From NCBI GenBank assembly GCA_002356515.1, contig AP017605.1:7115020-7179019 (forward strand): a stretch of 64,000 bases of DNA, in the 5' to 3' direction. Of this stretch, positions 26,827 to 37,435 are shown one piece after another. Position 1 is the first letter of the stretch. Each line of letters starts with the position of its first letter. This DNA comes from Mesorhizobium loti. Its GTDB lineage: Bacteria > Pseudomonadota > Alphaproteobacteria > Rhizobiales > Rhizobiaceae. The translations under genes and the position numbers were made by a program. The notes under the pieces were generated by a model. It searched no databases. It was not told the DNA's origin and worked only from the letters and a program-made list of their open reading frames with translations.

Positions 26827-27417
26827 ATGGCAACTGCAACGACGATGCGCCCACTTGTTTCTCTGGCTTTGCCGCAAGAAGGCGCGGCGCGACTGGCAAC
26901 GCAGCTTTTCCTGGCGATCGCCGGAACGCTGCTTTTGACCCTGTCGGCCAAGACCAAGGTTGTACTGGGGCCCGTTGATATCTCGATGCAGACGCTCGCC
27001 GTCCTCTTGATCGCCGCCGCCTTCGGCATGCGCCTCGGCGTCGCCACTCTGCTGCTCTACATGGCGGAAGGTGCGATGGGCTTCCCGGTCTTCCAGGGCA
27101 CGCCTGAGAAGGGCATTGGCCTTGCCTACATGGTCGGCCCGACGGGTGGCTATCTCGCGGGCTTCGTGGTCATGGCAGCGATTGTCGGCTGGGCCGCCGA
27201 TCGCGGCTGGGATCGCCACCCGATCAAGCTTTTCAACGTGATGCTGGTTGCCGAAGTGGTGATGATGGCGATGGGCTTTGCCTGGCTGGCGCTGCTCATC
27301 GGCCCGGAAAAGTCCTGGCAGTTCGGCGTCGTGCCGTTCATCGTCGGCGACCTGATCAAGGTTGCGCTGGCGGCCAGCCTTGTGCCGGCCGTGTGGTCGC
27401 TGCTGAAGCGCTCCTGA
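26827..27417 (+). CDS. bioY: Biotin transporter substrate-binding (S) component BioY
   Basis: 196 residues with six hydrophobic segments. The BioY motifs are present: VDISMQTLAVLLIAAAFG after the first loop, LYMAEGAMGFPVF, and GPTGGYLAGF near residue 103. BioY is the membrane biotin-binding component of ECF-type transporters, and in many proteobacteria works without a linked EcfAAT. ATG 26827 has GGGGAAG upstream; TTG 26815 is an alternative. No biotin synthesis gene is adjacent. Confidence 0.93.
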   Translation: MATATTMRPLVSLALPQEGAARLATQLFLAIAGTLLLTLSAKTKVVLGPVDISMQTLAVLLIAAAFGMRLGVATLLLYMAEGAMGFPVFQGTPEKGIGLAYMVGPTGGYLAGFVVMAAIVGWAADRGWDRHPIKLFNVMLVAEVVMMAMGFAWLALLIGPEKSWQFGVVPFIVGDLIKVALAASLVPAVWSLLKRS

Positions 27418-27481
27418 GATCTGCAGCAAGCTTGGCGTACCGTAGACGTCAGGGGTCCATTTCCGAAAGCGGACGCTTCCG

Positions 27482-28516
27482 ATGAAGGTTCTGGTCACCG
27501 GCGCCGCCGGCTTCATAGGCTATCATGTCGCCAGGCGGCTTCTGCAGCGTGGCGACCAGGTTGTCGGCATCGACAGCGTCAACGATTACTATGATCCGGC
27601 GCTCAAGCAGGCGCGGCTGCGGCTGCTTGCCGAGACAAGCCGAAGCACCAATTCCGGCTATCATTTCATCCACGGCAATCTTGCTGACAGGGGCATCGTG
27701 GACGGCTGCTTTGCCGACCACGCCTTCGACCGCGTGATCCACCTCGCCGCCCAGGCCGGGGTGCGCTACAGCTTGGAAAACCCGCGCGCCTATGTCGAAA
27801 GCAACATCGTCGCTTTCACCAACATGCTGGAGGCCTGCCGCAATGGCGGCATTGCGCACCTGACCTATGCCAGCACCTCGAGCGTCTACGGCGCCAACAC
27901 CGACATGCCGTTTTCCGAGCATCGTCCGGCCGATCATCCACTGCAGTTCTACGCCGCGACCAAGCGCGCCAACGAGCTGATGGCACACAGCTACAGCCAT
28001 TTGTTCGGGCTGCCGACCACGGGGCTGCGTTTCTTCACGGTGTACGGCCCCTGGGGGCGTCCCGACATGGCGCTGTTCCTGTTCACCAGGAGCATCCTGG
28101 CCGGCGAGCCGATCAAGCTGTTCAACAACGGCAACCACACGCGCGACTTCACCTATATCGATGACATCGCCGAAGGCGTGATCCGAGCCAGCGACAGTCC
28201 TGCCGCCGGCAACCCTGCCTGGGATTCCGGCCATCCGGACCCGGCAACGAGCATCGCGCCTTGGCGCATCTTCAACATCGGCAACAACAATCCGGTGAAG
28301 CTGACCGCCTATGTCGAGGCGCTGGAAGACGCGCTCGGCCGCAAGGCCATCATCGAGCTCTTGCCGCTGCAGGCCGGCGACGTGCCGGACACCTTCGCCG
28401 ACACCTCGGCTCTGCAAGACGCCGTCGGCTATCGCCCCGGCACGTCCGTGTCCGAAGGGGTAGGGCGGTTCGTCGAGTGGTACCAGGCGTATTTTGGTAA
28501 CGACTCTAGGATATAA
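27482..28516 (+). CDS. lpsL: UDP-glucuronate 4-epimerase
   Basis: 344 residues of the extended SDR family. The NAD-binding GAAGFIG lies at 7-13, the substrate loop [13 protein letters not shown] is typical of UDP-GlcA epimerases, the catalytic Ser/Tyr/Lys lie in ASTSSVYG and FYAATK, and [15 protein letters not shown] is the LpsL/CapI signature. It makes UDP-galacturonic acid for LPS or exopolysaccharide. It is the first gene of a run of nucleotide-sugar genes on the same strand. Confidence 0.93.
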   Translation: MKVLVTGAAGFIGYHVARRLLQRGDQVVGIDSVNDYYDPALKQARLRLLAETSRSTNSGYHFIHGNLADRGIVDGCFADHAFDRVIHLAAQAGVRYSLENPRAYVESNIVAFTNMLEACRNGGIAHLTYASTSSVYGANTDMPFSEHRPADHPLQFYAATKRANELMAHSYSHLFGLPTTGLRFFTVYGPWGRPDMALFLFTRSILAGEPIKLFNNGNHTRDFTYIDDIAEGVIRASDSPAAGNPAWDSGHPDPATSIAPWRIFNIGNNNPVKLTAYVEALEDALGRKAIIELLPLQAGDVPDTFADTSALQDAVGYRPGTSVSEGVGRFVEWYQAYFGNDSRI

Positions 28517-28599
28517 GCCGGGGCTGGCAGCAGCTTTTTCCAGGTGTAGTATGGCTACCACTGCTGCCGAGGGGATTTGGGCATGTCAGGGAGAGCTTC

Positions 28600-29481
28600 T
28601 TGAAAGGAATTATCCTTGCGGGAGGTAGTGGAACACGCCTTTATCCGCTGACGCTAGCAGTCTCCAAGCAAATTCTCCCGGTATACGACAAGCCGATGAT
28701 CTACTATCCGCTGAGCGTACTGATGCTCGCGGAAATTCGCGAGATCCTGGTTATTTCGACGCCGCGGGATCTGCCCGTTTTCCGTGAATTGCTCGGCGAC
28801 GGATCGGATTTTGGGCTGGATATCTCCTATGCGGAGCAGCCGCACCCCAATGGGCTTGCCGAAGCTTTCATCATCGGCCGCGACTTTATCGCCAAGGACA
28901 GTGTGTCGATGATCCTGGGCGACAACATCTATTTTGGCGACGGGCTGTCGCAGCTTTGCCGCACCGCCGCTGCGCGCGACACCGGCGCTTCGGTGTTCGC
29001 TTACCGCGTCGATGATCCTGAACGGTATGGTGTCGTATCCTTCGACAAGGCCACCGGAACCGCGCTCACCATCGAGGAAAAGCCGCAAAAGCCGAGATCC
29101 AACTGGGCCGTCACAGGGCTGTATTTCTACGACAACACCGTCGTCGACATCGCTTCGTCCATTCAACCTTCCGCCCGCGGCGAGCTCGAGATCACGGCGG
29201 TCAACAACGCCTATCTTGATCGCGGCCTGCTGCATGTGCACCGGCTGGGGCGCGGCTATGCCTGGCTCGACACAGGGACCCATGACAGTCTGAACGACGC
29301 GTCTTCCTTCGTGCGCACGATCGAACATCGGCAAGGCATCAAGGTCGCTTGTCCTGAGGAGATCGCCTTCGAGCAGGGCTGGCTGACGGCAGAGCAAGTG
29401 CTGCAACGCGCAACCCGGTTGGGAAAAAACGAATATGCCGCCTATCTGCGCCGGCGCGTTGCCGATCTGTCGGAGGGCTGA
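28600..29481 (+). CDS. rfbA: Glucose-1-phosphate thymidylyltransferase
   Basis: 293 residues. The nucleotidyltransferase signature [17 protein letters not shown] lies at 8-24, with [10 protein letters not shown] next; length and sequence are those of RmlA/RfbA. It forms dTDP-glucose from dTTP and glucose-1-phosphate, the first step to dTDP-L-rhamnose. The start is TTG 28600, preceded by GGGAGAG; the ATG at the leader (28583) is out of frame. A decayed copy of the first 30 codons occurs at 32209. The operon order is rfbA-rfbC-rfbB-rfbD. Confidence 0.96.
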   Translation: MKGIILAGGSGTRLYPLTLAVSKQILPVYDKPMIYYPLSVLMLAEIREILVISTPRDLPVFRELLGDGSDFGLDISYAEQPHPNGLAEAFIIGRDFIAKDSVSMILGDNIYFGDGLSQLCRTAAARDTGASVFAYRVDDPERYGVVSFDKATGTALTIEEKPQKPRSNWAVTGLYFYDNTVVDIASSIQPSARGELEITAVNNAYLDRGLLHVHRLGRGYAWLDTGTHDSLNDASSFVRTIEHRQGIKVACPEEIAFEQGWLTAEQVLQRATRLGKNEYAAYLRRRVADLSEG

Positions 29482-29484
29482 ACC

Positions 29485-30036
29485 TTGGAGATCAGGTCCC
29501 TCGGCCTCGAAGGCGTACTGGAAATTGTTCCAAAGCGGCATGGCGACGCACGTGGTTTCTTCATGGAAACCTATAGTGCCGAGCGCTTCGCGCAGGCTGG
29601 GATAAAATTGCATTTCGTCCAGGACAACCATTCCTATTCCGCGGCGGCAGGCGTCTTGCGCGGGCTCCATTATCAGCTTGCGCCCCGCACCCAGGACAAG
29701 TTGCTGCGTGTGATCCGCGGTCGAATCCTGGACGTTTGTGTCGACATTCGCCACGGTTCGAAAAGCTTTGGGAAATGGATGGCTCACGAGATCTCGGCCG
29801 AAAAGGGCAACCAGATTCTGGTGCCAAGGGGCTTCGCACATGGCTTTGTGACGCTCGTGCCCGACACCGAGGTGCTCTACAAGGTCACCGACACCTATTC
29901 GCCCGAGCATGAACGCTCGATCCGTTTCGACGATCCCGCCATCGGTATCGAATGGCCTTCGCTGGCTGGCGGGTTTCAGCTTTCGGACAAGGACCTCAAG
30001 GCGCCGTTACTTGCCGACGCCGAAGTGTTTGCCTGA
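29485..30036 (+). CDS. rfbC: dTDP-4-dehydrorhamnose 3,5-epimerase
   Basis: 183 residues with the RmlC cupin pattern: [26 protein letters not shown], then VLRGLHYQL with the catalytic His, and GFAHGFVTL. It converts dTDP-4-keto-6-deoxyglucose to dTDP-4-keto-rhamnose. The start is TTG 29485, three bases after the rfbA stop, with GGAGGG upstream. Confidence 0.95.
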   Translation: MEIRSLGLEGVLEIVPKRHGDARGFFMETYSAERFAQAGIKLHFVQDNHSYSAAAGVLRGLHYQLAPRTQDKLLRVIRGRILDVCVDIRHGSKSFGKWMAHEISAEKGNQILVPRGFAHGFVTLVPDTEVLYKVTDTYSPEHERSIRFDDPAIGIEWPSLAGGFQLSDKDLKAPLLADAEVFA

Positions 30037-30049
30037 TGAGGATAGCGGC

Positions 30050-31120
30050 ATGAATTTCCTGGTGACAGGCGGGGCTGGCTTCATCGGTTCGGCGGTGTGC
30101 CGGCATCTGTGCGCCAATCCGGCCTACCGGGTGACCAATCTCGACAAGCTCACCTATGCCGGCAACCTGGCCTCGCTGCGCCAGATCGAGAACGCGCATA
30201 ATTATCGCTTCGCCCATGCCGATATCTGCGACGAGCGGGCGGTGCTGGACATACTGCGCCGTGACGATATCGACATCGTCATGAACCTCGCCGCCGAGAG
30301 CCATGTCGACCGTTCGATCGACGGGCCCGGTGCCTTCATCGAGACCAACATCGTCGGCACCTACCGCATCCTCAATGCGGCGCTCGAATATTGGCGTGGC
30401 CTTGCCGACGACCGGAAAAGCCGCTTCCGCTTCCATCATGTCTCCACCGACGAGGTGTTCGGCGATCTGCCTTTCGATGGCGGCATGTTCGTCGAGGAGA
30501 CGCCTTACGCACCGTCCTCGCCCTATTCCGCCTCGAAGGCAGCCTCGGACCATCTGGTGCGGGCGTGGCACGAGACCTACGGCCTGCCGGTCGTGCTCTC
30601 CAACTGTTCGAACAATTACGGCCCCTATCATTTCCCCGAAAAACTGATCCCGCTCGTTATCCTCAACGCGCTCGACGAAAAACCGCTGCCGGTCTACGGC
30701 GCCGGCGCCAATGTGCGCGATTGGCTGTTCGTCGAGGATCACGCGCGGGCCCTGGAACTGGTGGCCACCAAGGGGACGCCGGGCGAGAGCTACAATGTCG
30801 GCGGCAATTCGGAACGGACGAACCTCACCGTCGTCGAGACGATCTGCGACCTGCTCGACATCAGGCGTCCCCGCAGCGGCGGCAAGCGCTATCGCGAGCT
30901 GATCTCCTTCGTCACCGACCGTCCCGGCCACGACCGCCGCTATGCCATCGATGCCTCCAAGATCGGCCGCGAACTCGGCTGGGCACCCAGGGAGAATTTC
31001 GACAGCGGCCTGGCCAGAACCGTGGACTGGTTCCTCGACAACAAATGGTGGTGGGGGCCGATCCGCGAGCAGCGCTACGCCGGTGAGAGGCTGGGTGAAG
31101 CGCGCAAGGGTGGCGCGTGA
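30050..31120 (+). CDS. rfbB: dTDP-glucose 4,6-dehydratase
   Basis: 356 residues of the extended SDR family. [14 protein letters not shown] carries the NAD loop, [13 protein letters not shown] is the RmlB signature, STDEVFGDL and [10 protein letters not shown] give the catalytic residues. It forms dTDP-4-keto-6-deoxyglucose, the branch point for L-rhamnose and, through the WecE-type enzyme at 8381, for 4-amino sugars. ATG 30050 is chosen because the NAD loop starts there; its stop overlaps the rfbD GTG. Confidence 0.96.
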   Translation: MNFLVTGGAGFIGSAVCRHLCANPAYRVTNLDKLTYAGNLASLRQIENAHNYRFAHADICDERAVLDILRRDDIDIVMNLAAESHVDRSIDGPGAFIETNIVGTYRILNAALEYWRGLADDRKSRFRFHHVSTDEVFGDLPFDGGMFVEETPYAPSSPYSASKAASDHLVRAWHETYGLPVVLSNCSNNYGPYHFPEKLIPLVILNALDEKPLPVYGAGANVRDWLFVEDHARALELVATKGTPGESYNVGGNSERTNLTVVETICDLLDIRRPRSGGKRYRELISFVTDRPGHDRRYAIDASKIGRELGWAPRENFDSGLARTVDWFLDNKWWWGPIREQRYAGERLGEARKGGA

Positions 31121-32004
31121 GGCTCGTCGTCACCGGACGCGACGGCCAGGTCGCGGCAAGCCTGCTGGAGGCCGGCCAGGCGCACGCCGGTGTGGAGGTC
31201 GTCGCCATCGGCCGTCCGGAGCTCGATCTGGCAAGACCCGAGACCATCGTCGACGCCATCGCGCTTGCCAAGCCGGATATCGTCGTGTCGGCCGCCGCTT
31301 ACACGGCGGTGGATCTGGCAGAAGACGAGCCCGACCTGGCCTTTGCGGTCAACGCGACCGGCGCCGGCAAAGTGGCTGAAGCGGCAGCGCGGCTCGGTGT
31401 TCCGATCATCCATCTTTCGACCGATTACGTCTTCGACGGCAGCGCTTCTCGTCCCTATCTCGAGACCGACGCGACGGCACCGCTCGGCGTTTACGGCGCC
31501 TCCAAGCTCGCCGGTGAACAGGCGGTGGCCGCCGCCGGCCCGCGCCACCTGATCCTCCGTACCGCCTGGGTCTACAGCCCGTTCGGCAAGAATTTCGCCA
31601 AAACCATGCTGCGGCTGGCTGCCGACCGCGACGAGATTTCGGTGGTGGCCGATCAGTGGGGAAACCCCACCTCGGCGCTCGATATCGCCGACGCCATCCT
31701 GCATGCGGCGGCGATGCTGCATGGCGACAAGAGCGTCAGCGCGTTCGGTACCTATCATCTGGCTGGCACGGGCGAGACCAACTGGAGCGGCTTTGCCCGT
31801 CACATCCTGGATACAAGCCAGGCGTCTGGTGGATCCTGGGCTGATGTGCGCGATATCGCCACCAAGGACTATCCGACCAAGGCGCGGCGCCCCGCCAATT
31901 CGCGGCTGTCGAGCGCGAAATTCGCCGCCGTATTCGGATGGAGCGCGCCGGAATGGCGAGAATCCACCGAGCGGGTCGTGCGCCGCATCCTGGATCGTCC
32001 GTGA
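31117..32004 (+). CDS. rfbD: dTDP-4-dehydrorhamnose reductase
   Basis: 295 residues of the RmlD family: [16 protein letters not shown] at the N-terminus, [16 protein letters not shown], the STDYVFDG signature and YGASKLAGE with the catalytic Tyr/Lys. It completes dTDP-L-rhamnose synthesis. GTG 31117 overlaps the rfbB stop (GTGA). Confidence 0.95.
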   Translation: MRLVVTGRDGQVAASLLEAGQAHAGVEVVAIGRPELDLARPETIVDAIALAKPDIVVSAAAYTAVDLAEDEPDLAFAVNATGAGKVAEAAARLGVPIIHLSTDYVFDGSASRPYLETDATAPLGVYGASKLAGEQAVAAAGPRHLILRTAWVYSPFGKNFAKTMLRLAADRDEISVVADQWGNPTSALDIADAILHAAAMLHGDKSVSAFGTYHLAGTGETNWSGFARHILDTSQASGGSWADVRDIATKDYPTKARRPANSRLSSAKFAAVFGWSAPEWRESTERVVRRILDRP

Positions 32005-32442
32005 ACAGCTCGCAGTTTTCAATCGACGCTTGATTTGCCCACTCGCCAGGCTTGGTCCGTAGCCCTCAGGGTCGCTGTAGCCTGAATCCCCTGCAGCGTG
32101 TTGAAATCGAACTCGGTCCCGTGTCCGACATTGACAAGCCATTGCGCGAAACCTAAGCACGGGCAACTTGGGTGTCAGGTGGGGGCTTGGCAATTCACGG
32201 AGAGCTTCTTGAAAGGAATGCTCCTTGCTCGAGGCAATGAGAACCGGCTGTACCCAGTAATATTAGCGGTCTCTAAGCAAAAACTGCCGGTATATGAAGA
32301 TCAGGTCGCTGGCTTTGATCTATAGTAGCGCGATGTCCGATGGTGTCGCTCTCCAGCCTTCATGCTGTCGTAGGCTTCGACAGGTGAGGGGCCTTGTCGC
32401 AATTCGCGCCGGGGCGGCATTCCTGGAAAAAGGTAGCTATCC
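32005..32442. other. Gap between the rfb and man genes, holding an rfbA remnant
   Basis: The 438-bp stretch contains the rfbA stub at 32209-32325 and the leader of manB. The remainder (32005-32190) shows no convincing open frame or repeat. Confidence 0.6.
32209..32325 (+). pseudogene. Decayed copy of the start of rfbA
   Basis: From TTG 32209 the frame reads KGMLLARGNENRLYPV then ILAVSKQKLPVYEDQ and stops after 38 codons. The intact rfbA begins [16 protein letters not shown], then [15 protein letters not shown]. The nucleotidyltransferase glycines are lost. The leader 'ggagagcttcttgaaagga' is shared by both, so the duplication included the ribosome binding site. Confidence 0.8.
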
Positions 32443-33870
32443 GTGACTCTAAAGTTCGGCACCAGCGGGCTGCGCGGTCTCGTCAGCGAGCTCAGGGGAC
32501 CTCCGGCGCGCACCTATACAATTGCGTTCGCACGCATGCTTTTGGGGCGTGGTGCCTTGAGCGAGGGCGACAAGATCCTCGTTGGACGTGACCTTCGCTC
32601 GTCGAGTCCCGAGATTGCGGGGATTGTCCATGCTGCGATCGCCGAAGCCGGTTTGGTGCCGGTCGATTGCGGCACCTTGCCCACGCCGGCACTCGCACTT
32701 TATGCCACCGGCAAAAGTGCCCCGGCGATCATGGTGACCGGCAGCCACATTCCCGACGACAGGAATGGGCTCAAATTCTACCGGGCGGACGGCGAGATCG
32801 ACAAGCGCGATGAGCTTGAGATTGTAGCAATCCACGCAGGCTTGCAGGCCGCCAATCGACCAGAGCCGTCAGTTGAACCCATCCAGCTGGGCTCCGAACC
32901 GTCCGCAGGCTACAGGGCTCATTTTCTTGGCTTCTTCCAGCCGGATAGCCTGTCTGGTCTCCGCGTCGGCGTCTACCAGCATTCGTCCGTGGCAAGGGAC
33001 ATTATTGTCGATATGCTTTGTGCGTTGGGGGCGGAGGCGGTTCCCCTGGGCAGGTCCGCCCATTTCATTCCGGTGGATACCGAAGCGCTCAGGCAAGAGG
33101 ATCTATCGCTTCTCAAAGGCTGGGCGGCGACGGAGCCGTTCGATGCCATCGTGTCCGCTGACGGCGATGGCGACCGGCCGCTTGTGGCGGATGCACATGG
33201 CAGTTTCGTGCGCGGCGACCTGATCGGCGCGATCACGGCGCGTTTTCTGGATGCCGACTGCATCGTCACGCCGGTCAGTTCCAATTCTGCCCTGGAGCGC
33301 TGCGGGCATTTCGCGACGGTGCTGCGCACACGCATAGGCTCGCCCTATGTCATCGAAGGCATCGGCACGGCCCTCGCTCAAGGGGCGAAATGCGTCGTGG
33401 GCTTCGAAGCCAATGGCGGCGTTCTTCTGGGTTCATCCGTCGAGAAGGATGGCCGCACGCTCGCAGCCTTGCTGACCCGGGATTCGCTGCTGCCAATTCT
33501 CTGTGCGCTGTCAACGATTGCGGCGACAGGTCGCCCGCTCGCCGAGATCGCGGCCGGTTTCGGATTCCTCGCCGCGACGAGCGGCCGGCTTGAAGGCGTC
33601 TCGGCGGAAGACAGCGCGTCTTTCCTCAAAAGACTGGCGACGGATGCCGTCTATACCGGAACTCTTTTCGAGGTTCTCGGGGGCGTCGCTTATATTGACA
33701 ATCGCGACGGCGTGCGTATCACCGCCCGCAACGGAGAGGTTGTTCACTTCCGTGCGTCCGGCAACGCGCCCGAATTGCGATGCTACATCGAGGCAAAGAC
33801 AGAATCCCGCGCAGACGAATTGCTCGGTTGGGGTCTTGACCTCGGCCGAACTCAAATCCTGGAAAGCTGA
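32443..33870 (+). CDS. manB: Phosphomannomutase / phosphoglucomutase
   Basis: 475 residues of the alpha-D-phosphohexomutase family. The phosphoserine is S101 in VTGSHIPDDRNG, the metal loop is DGDGDRP near residue 243, and the sugar-binding loop GFEANGGVLLGS is present. The start is GTG 32443 with AAAGGTAG upstream. Followed by manC after 3 bp, it should convert mannose-6-P to mannose-1-P for GDP-mannose. Confidence 0.9.
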   Translation: MTLKFGTSGLRGLVSELRGPPARTYTIAFARMLLGRGALSEGDKILVGRDLRSSSPEIAGIVHAAIAEAGLVPVDCGTLPTPALALYATGKSAPAIMVTGSHIPDDRNGLKFYRADGEIDKRDELEIVAIHAGLQAANRPEPSVEPIQLGSEPSAGYRAHFLGFFQPDSLSGLRVGVYQHSSVARDIIVDMLCALGAEAVPLGRSAHFIPVDTEALRQEDLSLLKGWAATEPFDAIVSADGDGDRPLVADAHGSFVRGDLIGAITARFLDADCIVTPVSSNSALERCGHFATVLRTRIGSPYVIEGIGTALAQGAKCVVGFEANGGVLLGSSVEKDGRTLAALLTRDSLLPILCALSTIAATGRPLAEIAAGFGFLAATSGRLEGVSAEDSASFLKRLATDAVYTGTLFEVLGGVAYIDNRDGVRITARNGEVVHFRASGNAPELRCYIEAKTESRADELLGWGLDLGRTQILES

Positions 33871-33873
33871 AGT

Positions 33874-35289
33874 TTGACCAATATCGTTCCTGTCATCATA
33901 AGTGGCGGTGTCGGTTCCCGCCTCTGGCCTATTTCTCGTGCGTTGCACCCAAAACCCTTTATTCCCTTGCCGGGAGGGGGAACCCTCATTCGCAGGACCT
34001 ACGCCCGCGCGGCCGGACTTGCAGGCGTCGATCAAATTGTGACGGTCACCAACCGCGATCTGCTGTTCCTGACGGCGGACGAGTATGCGGAGGTGGCGGC
34101 GCCAAGTGTAAAGAACACGTTCCTGCTGGAGCCTTTCGGTCGTGACACGGCGGCCGCGGTCGCGCTCGCCGCGTTGCAGGTCGCGCGCGACAATCCAGAC
34201 GCGGTTCTGGTTGTGCTGCCTGCCGATCACCTGATCCTGGACGAAGCCGGCTTTGGCGCGGCCGTGGCGAAGGCGGCGGCGATCGCGGCCACGGGACGGA
34301 TCGTGACGTTTGGCATGAAGGCCGAAAGCCCTGAAACCGGGTTTGGCTATATCGAGGCCGAGGGAGATACGGTCCTTCGGTTCGTGGAAAAGCCGAATGC
34401 GGAACGAGCGGCCCAATTTATCGCCAGCGGTCGTTTCTTCTGGAATTCGGGCATGTTCTGTTTTGCGGCCCGCTCGATGATCGCCGCGATGCAGGAACTG
34501 TGTCCGGATGTGTTGTCCAATGCGCGCACGGCGCTCGATAAAGCCAGGACAAGCGATGCCGCGGACCGCACCACTGTTGAGATAGACAGGGATGGGTTCG
34601 CCGCCGTTCCTGCTGTTTCCATCGACTATGCGGTCATGGAGAAAGCGAAGAACGTAGGTTTCGTGCCCTGCAGTTTCGATTGGTCCGATATCGGCTCATG
34701 GAACGTTCTTTCGAAGCTTGTTCCAGCCGACGACAGCGGCAACCGCACGACCGGGGAGACAATGCTCCATGGCGTGACGAACTGTTACGTGCACAGCGAA
34801 GACCGGCTTGTGGGGCTTGTCGGCGTCTCGGATCTGTTGATCGTCGACACGCCGGATGCGCTTCTTATCGCCCACAAGGATAAGGCGCAGGAGGTCAAGG
34901 ATCTCTACAATCGCCTCAAGACGGAGGGGCATGAGGCGGCAACCGTGCACCGCACCGTGCATCGTCCATGGGGTACCTATACCGTCCTGGAGGAAGGTCC
35001 GCGCTTCAAGATCAAGCGCATCGAGGTAAAGCCGAACGCGCGGCTCAGCCTTCAGGCGCATCATCACCGCTCCGAGCACTGGGTGGTGGTGAGCGGGACT
35101 GCGAAGGTCGTCAACGGCCAGAGTGAAATCCTGCTGGCGACAAACCAGTCCACCTATATCCCCTGCGGCCACAAGCACCGCCTCGAAAATCCCGGCATTC
35201 TTCCGCTCGTCATGATCGAAGTGCAGAGCGGGGAATATCTTGGCGAAGACGATATCGTGCGGTTCGATGATGTCTATGGCCGCGCGTGA
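33874..35289 (+). CDS. manC: Mannose-1-phosphate guanylyltransferase / mannose-6-phosphate isomerase
   Basis: 471 residues of the bifunctional ManC/AlgA type. The N-terminal guanylyltransferase starts SGGVGSRLWPISRALHPKP, with FVEKPN mid-domain. The C-terminal cupin isomerase carries RLSLQAHHHRSEHWVVVSG. It supplies GDP-mannose for the gmd/rmd pair that follows. The start is TTG 33874, three bases after the manB stop. Confidence 0.95.
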   Translation: MTNIVPVIISGGVGSRLWPISRALHPKPFIPLPGGGTLIRRTYARAAGLAGVDQIVTVTNRDLLFLTADEYAEVAAPSVKNTFLLEPFGRDTAAAVALAALQVARDNPDAVLVVLPADHLILDEAGFGAAVAKAAAIAATGRIVTFGMKAESPETGFGYIEAEGDTVLRFVEKPNAERAAQFIASGRFFWNSGMFCFAARSMIAAMQELCPDVLSNARTALDKARTSDAADRTTVEIDRDGFAAVPAVSIDYAVMEKAKNVGFVPCSFDWSDIGSWNVLSKLVPADDSGNRTTGETMLHGVTNCYVHSEDRLVGLVGVSDLLIVDTPDALLIAHKDKAQEVKDLYNRLKTEGHEAATVHRTVHRPWGTYTVLEEGPRFKIKRIEVKPNARLSLQAHHHRSEHWVVVSGTAKVVNGQSEILLATNQSTYIPCGHKHRLENPGILPLVMIEVQSGEYLGEDDIVRFDDVYGRA

Positions 35290-35366
35290 TCCGAAGACAA
35301 CCCATCGGGCACATCTGCGAATTGGGTACGTTTTGCGTTTTTGGGCAGACGGTTTGCATTTCCTGA

Positions 35367-36389
<1,023 letters not shown>

Positions 36390-36410
36390 GGCGCGGTTAG
36401 CGAGGTCGGC

Positions 36411-37367
36411 ATGCGGGTTTTGATCACGGGCGCGCGGGGCTTTGTCGGTCCCTATGTCCATGACGCGTTGCGCCGCATCTGCGGTCGCGACATGACGGTT
36501 GTTGCGACCTCCAAGGACGGAGGACCGCATCCCGTATTTGGTCAAATCGGAGCGCTCGACGTGACGGACAGGGCTGCTGTTCGTGAGGCTGTTGCTCGTC
36601 ACAAGCCGACGCACCTTGTCCATCTGGCCGCCGTCGCCGCCCTTGGCGCCGCCCAGGCTGACCCTGAAAACACTTGGCGCATCCACGTCCAGGGCGCGCT
36701 CAACGTGGCCCATGCCATTCTCGACGAGGCGCCGGAATGTTGGTTGATCTATGTCGGGTCGGGTCTGGTTTATGGCGAGACCGCAAAAGCTGGCCGGCCG
36801 GTTGACGAAAATGCACTGCTTGCACCGATGGACGACTATGCCGTGACCAAGGCCGCGGCCGATCTCGCCTTGGGTGCGCTTTCCCGTCACGGCCTTAAAT
36901 GCATTCGAATGCGCCCCTTCAACCACACCGGTCCAGGGCAAACCGAGGCATTTGCCGTACCTGCCTTCGCCATGCAGGTCGCGCGGATTGAAGCAGGCTT
37001 GGCGCCCCCGGTCATTCGCGTCGGCAATCTAGACGCGGAGCGGGATTTCCTGGACGCGCGGGACGTCGCCAGTGCTTATGCGCGTGTCGCCTTGAACAGC
37101 GACGGTCTCCAGCCAAACACCATCTTCAATGTCGCATCTGGCATCTCTTGGCGGATGGGGGATATTTTGGACCAGCTCTTGGCGCGAAGCAGTGTCAAGA
37201 TCGTCACCGAACAAGATCCGCTGCGGCTGCGACCGAGTGATCTGCCCTCCCTTGTGGGGGATGCGACCCGCGCCCGAACGCGTCTTGGCTGGGTGCCGGA
37301 GCATCCCTTCGAGGAGGCCCTTGCCGCGGTTCTGAAGGATTGCCGCGCACGGGTGGCCCAAGCGTAG
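36411..37367 (+). CDS. rmd: GDP-4-keto-6-deoxy-D-mannose reductase, Rmd type
   Basis: 318 residues of the extended SDR family: ITGARGFVGPYVHDAL at the N-terminus, HLAAVAALGAAQADPENTW, YVGSGLVYG and YAVTKAAADLAL for the catalytic residues, and RPFNHTGPGQTEAFA as in Rmd proteins of D-rhamnose clusters. The gene starts 21 bp after gmd. Reduction gives GDP-D-rhamnose, the precursor of A-band-like D-rhamnans. A GDP-talose-forming reductase cannot be excluded by eye. Confidence 0.85.
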   Translation: MRVLITGARGFVGPYVHDALRRICGRDMTVVATSKDGGPHPVFGQIGALDVTDRAAVREAVARHKPTHLVHLAAVAALGAAQADPENTWRIHVQGALNVAHAILDEAPECWLIYVGSGLVYGETAKAGRPVDENALLAPMDDYAVTKAAADLALGALSRHGLKCIRMRPFNHTGPGQTEAFAVPAFAMQVARIEAGLAPPVIRVGNLDAERDFLDARDVASAYARVALNSDGLQPNTIFNVASGISWRMGDILDQLLARSSVKIVTEQDPLRLRPSDLPSLVGDATRARTRLGWVPEHPFEEALAAVLKDCRARVAQA

Positions 37368-37435
37368 AGAACTGCAGTCGATGCACTTTGAATCAATACC
37401 CTTTCACCAACAAATTGGGAGAAGAGTCAGAATTC

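Noticed and set aside
28654..29910. A 418-codon minus-strand frame opposite rfbA and rfbC
   Set aside because: rfbA and rfbC are unmistakable on the plus strand; the minus frame has no motif.
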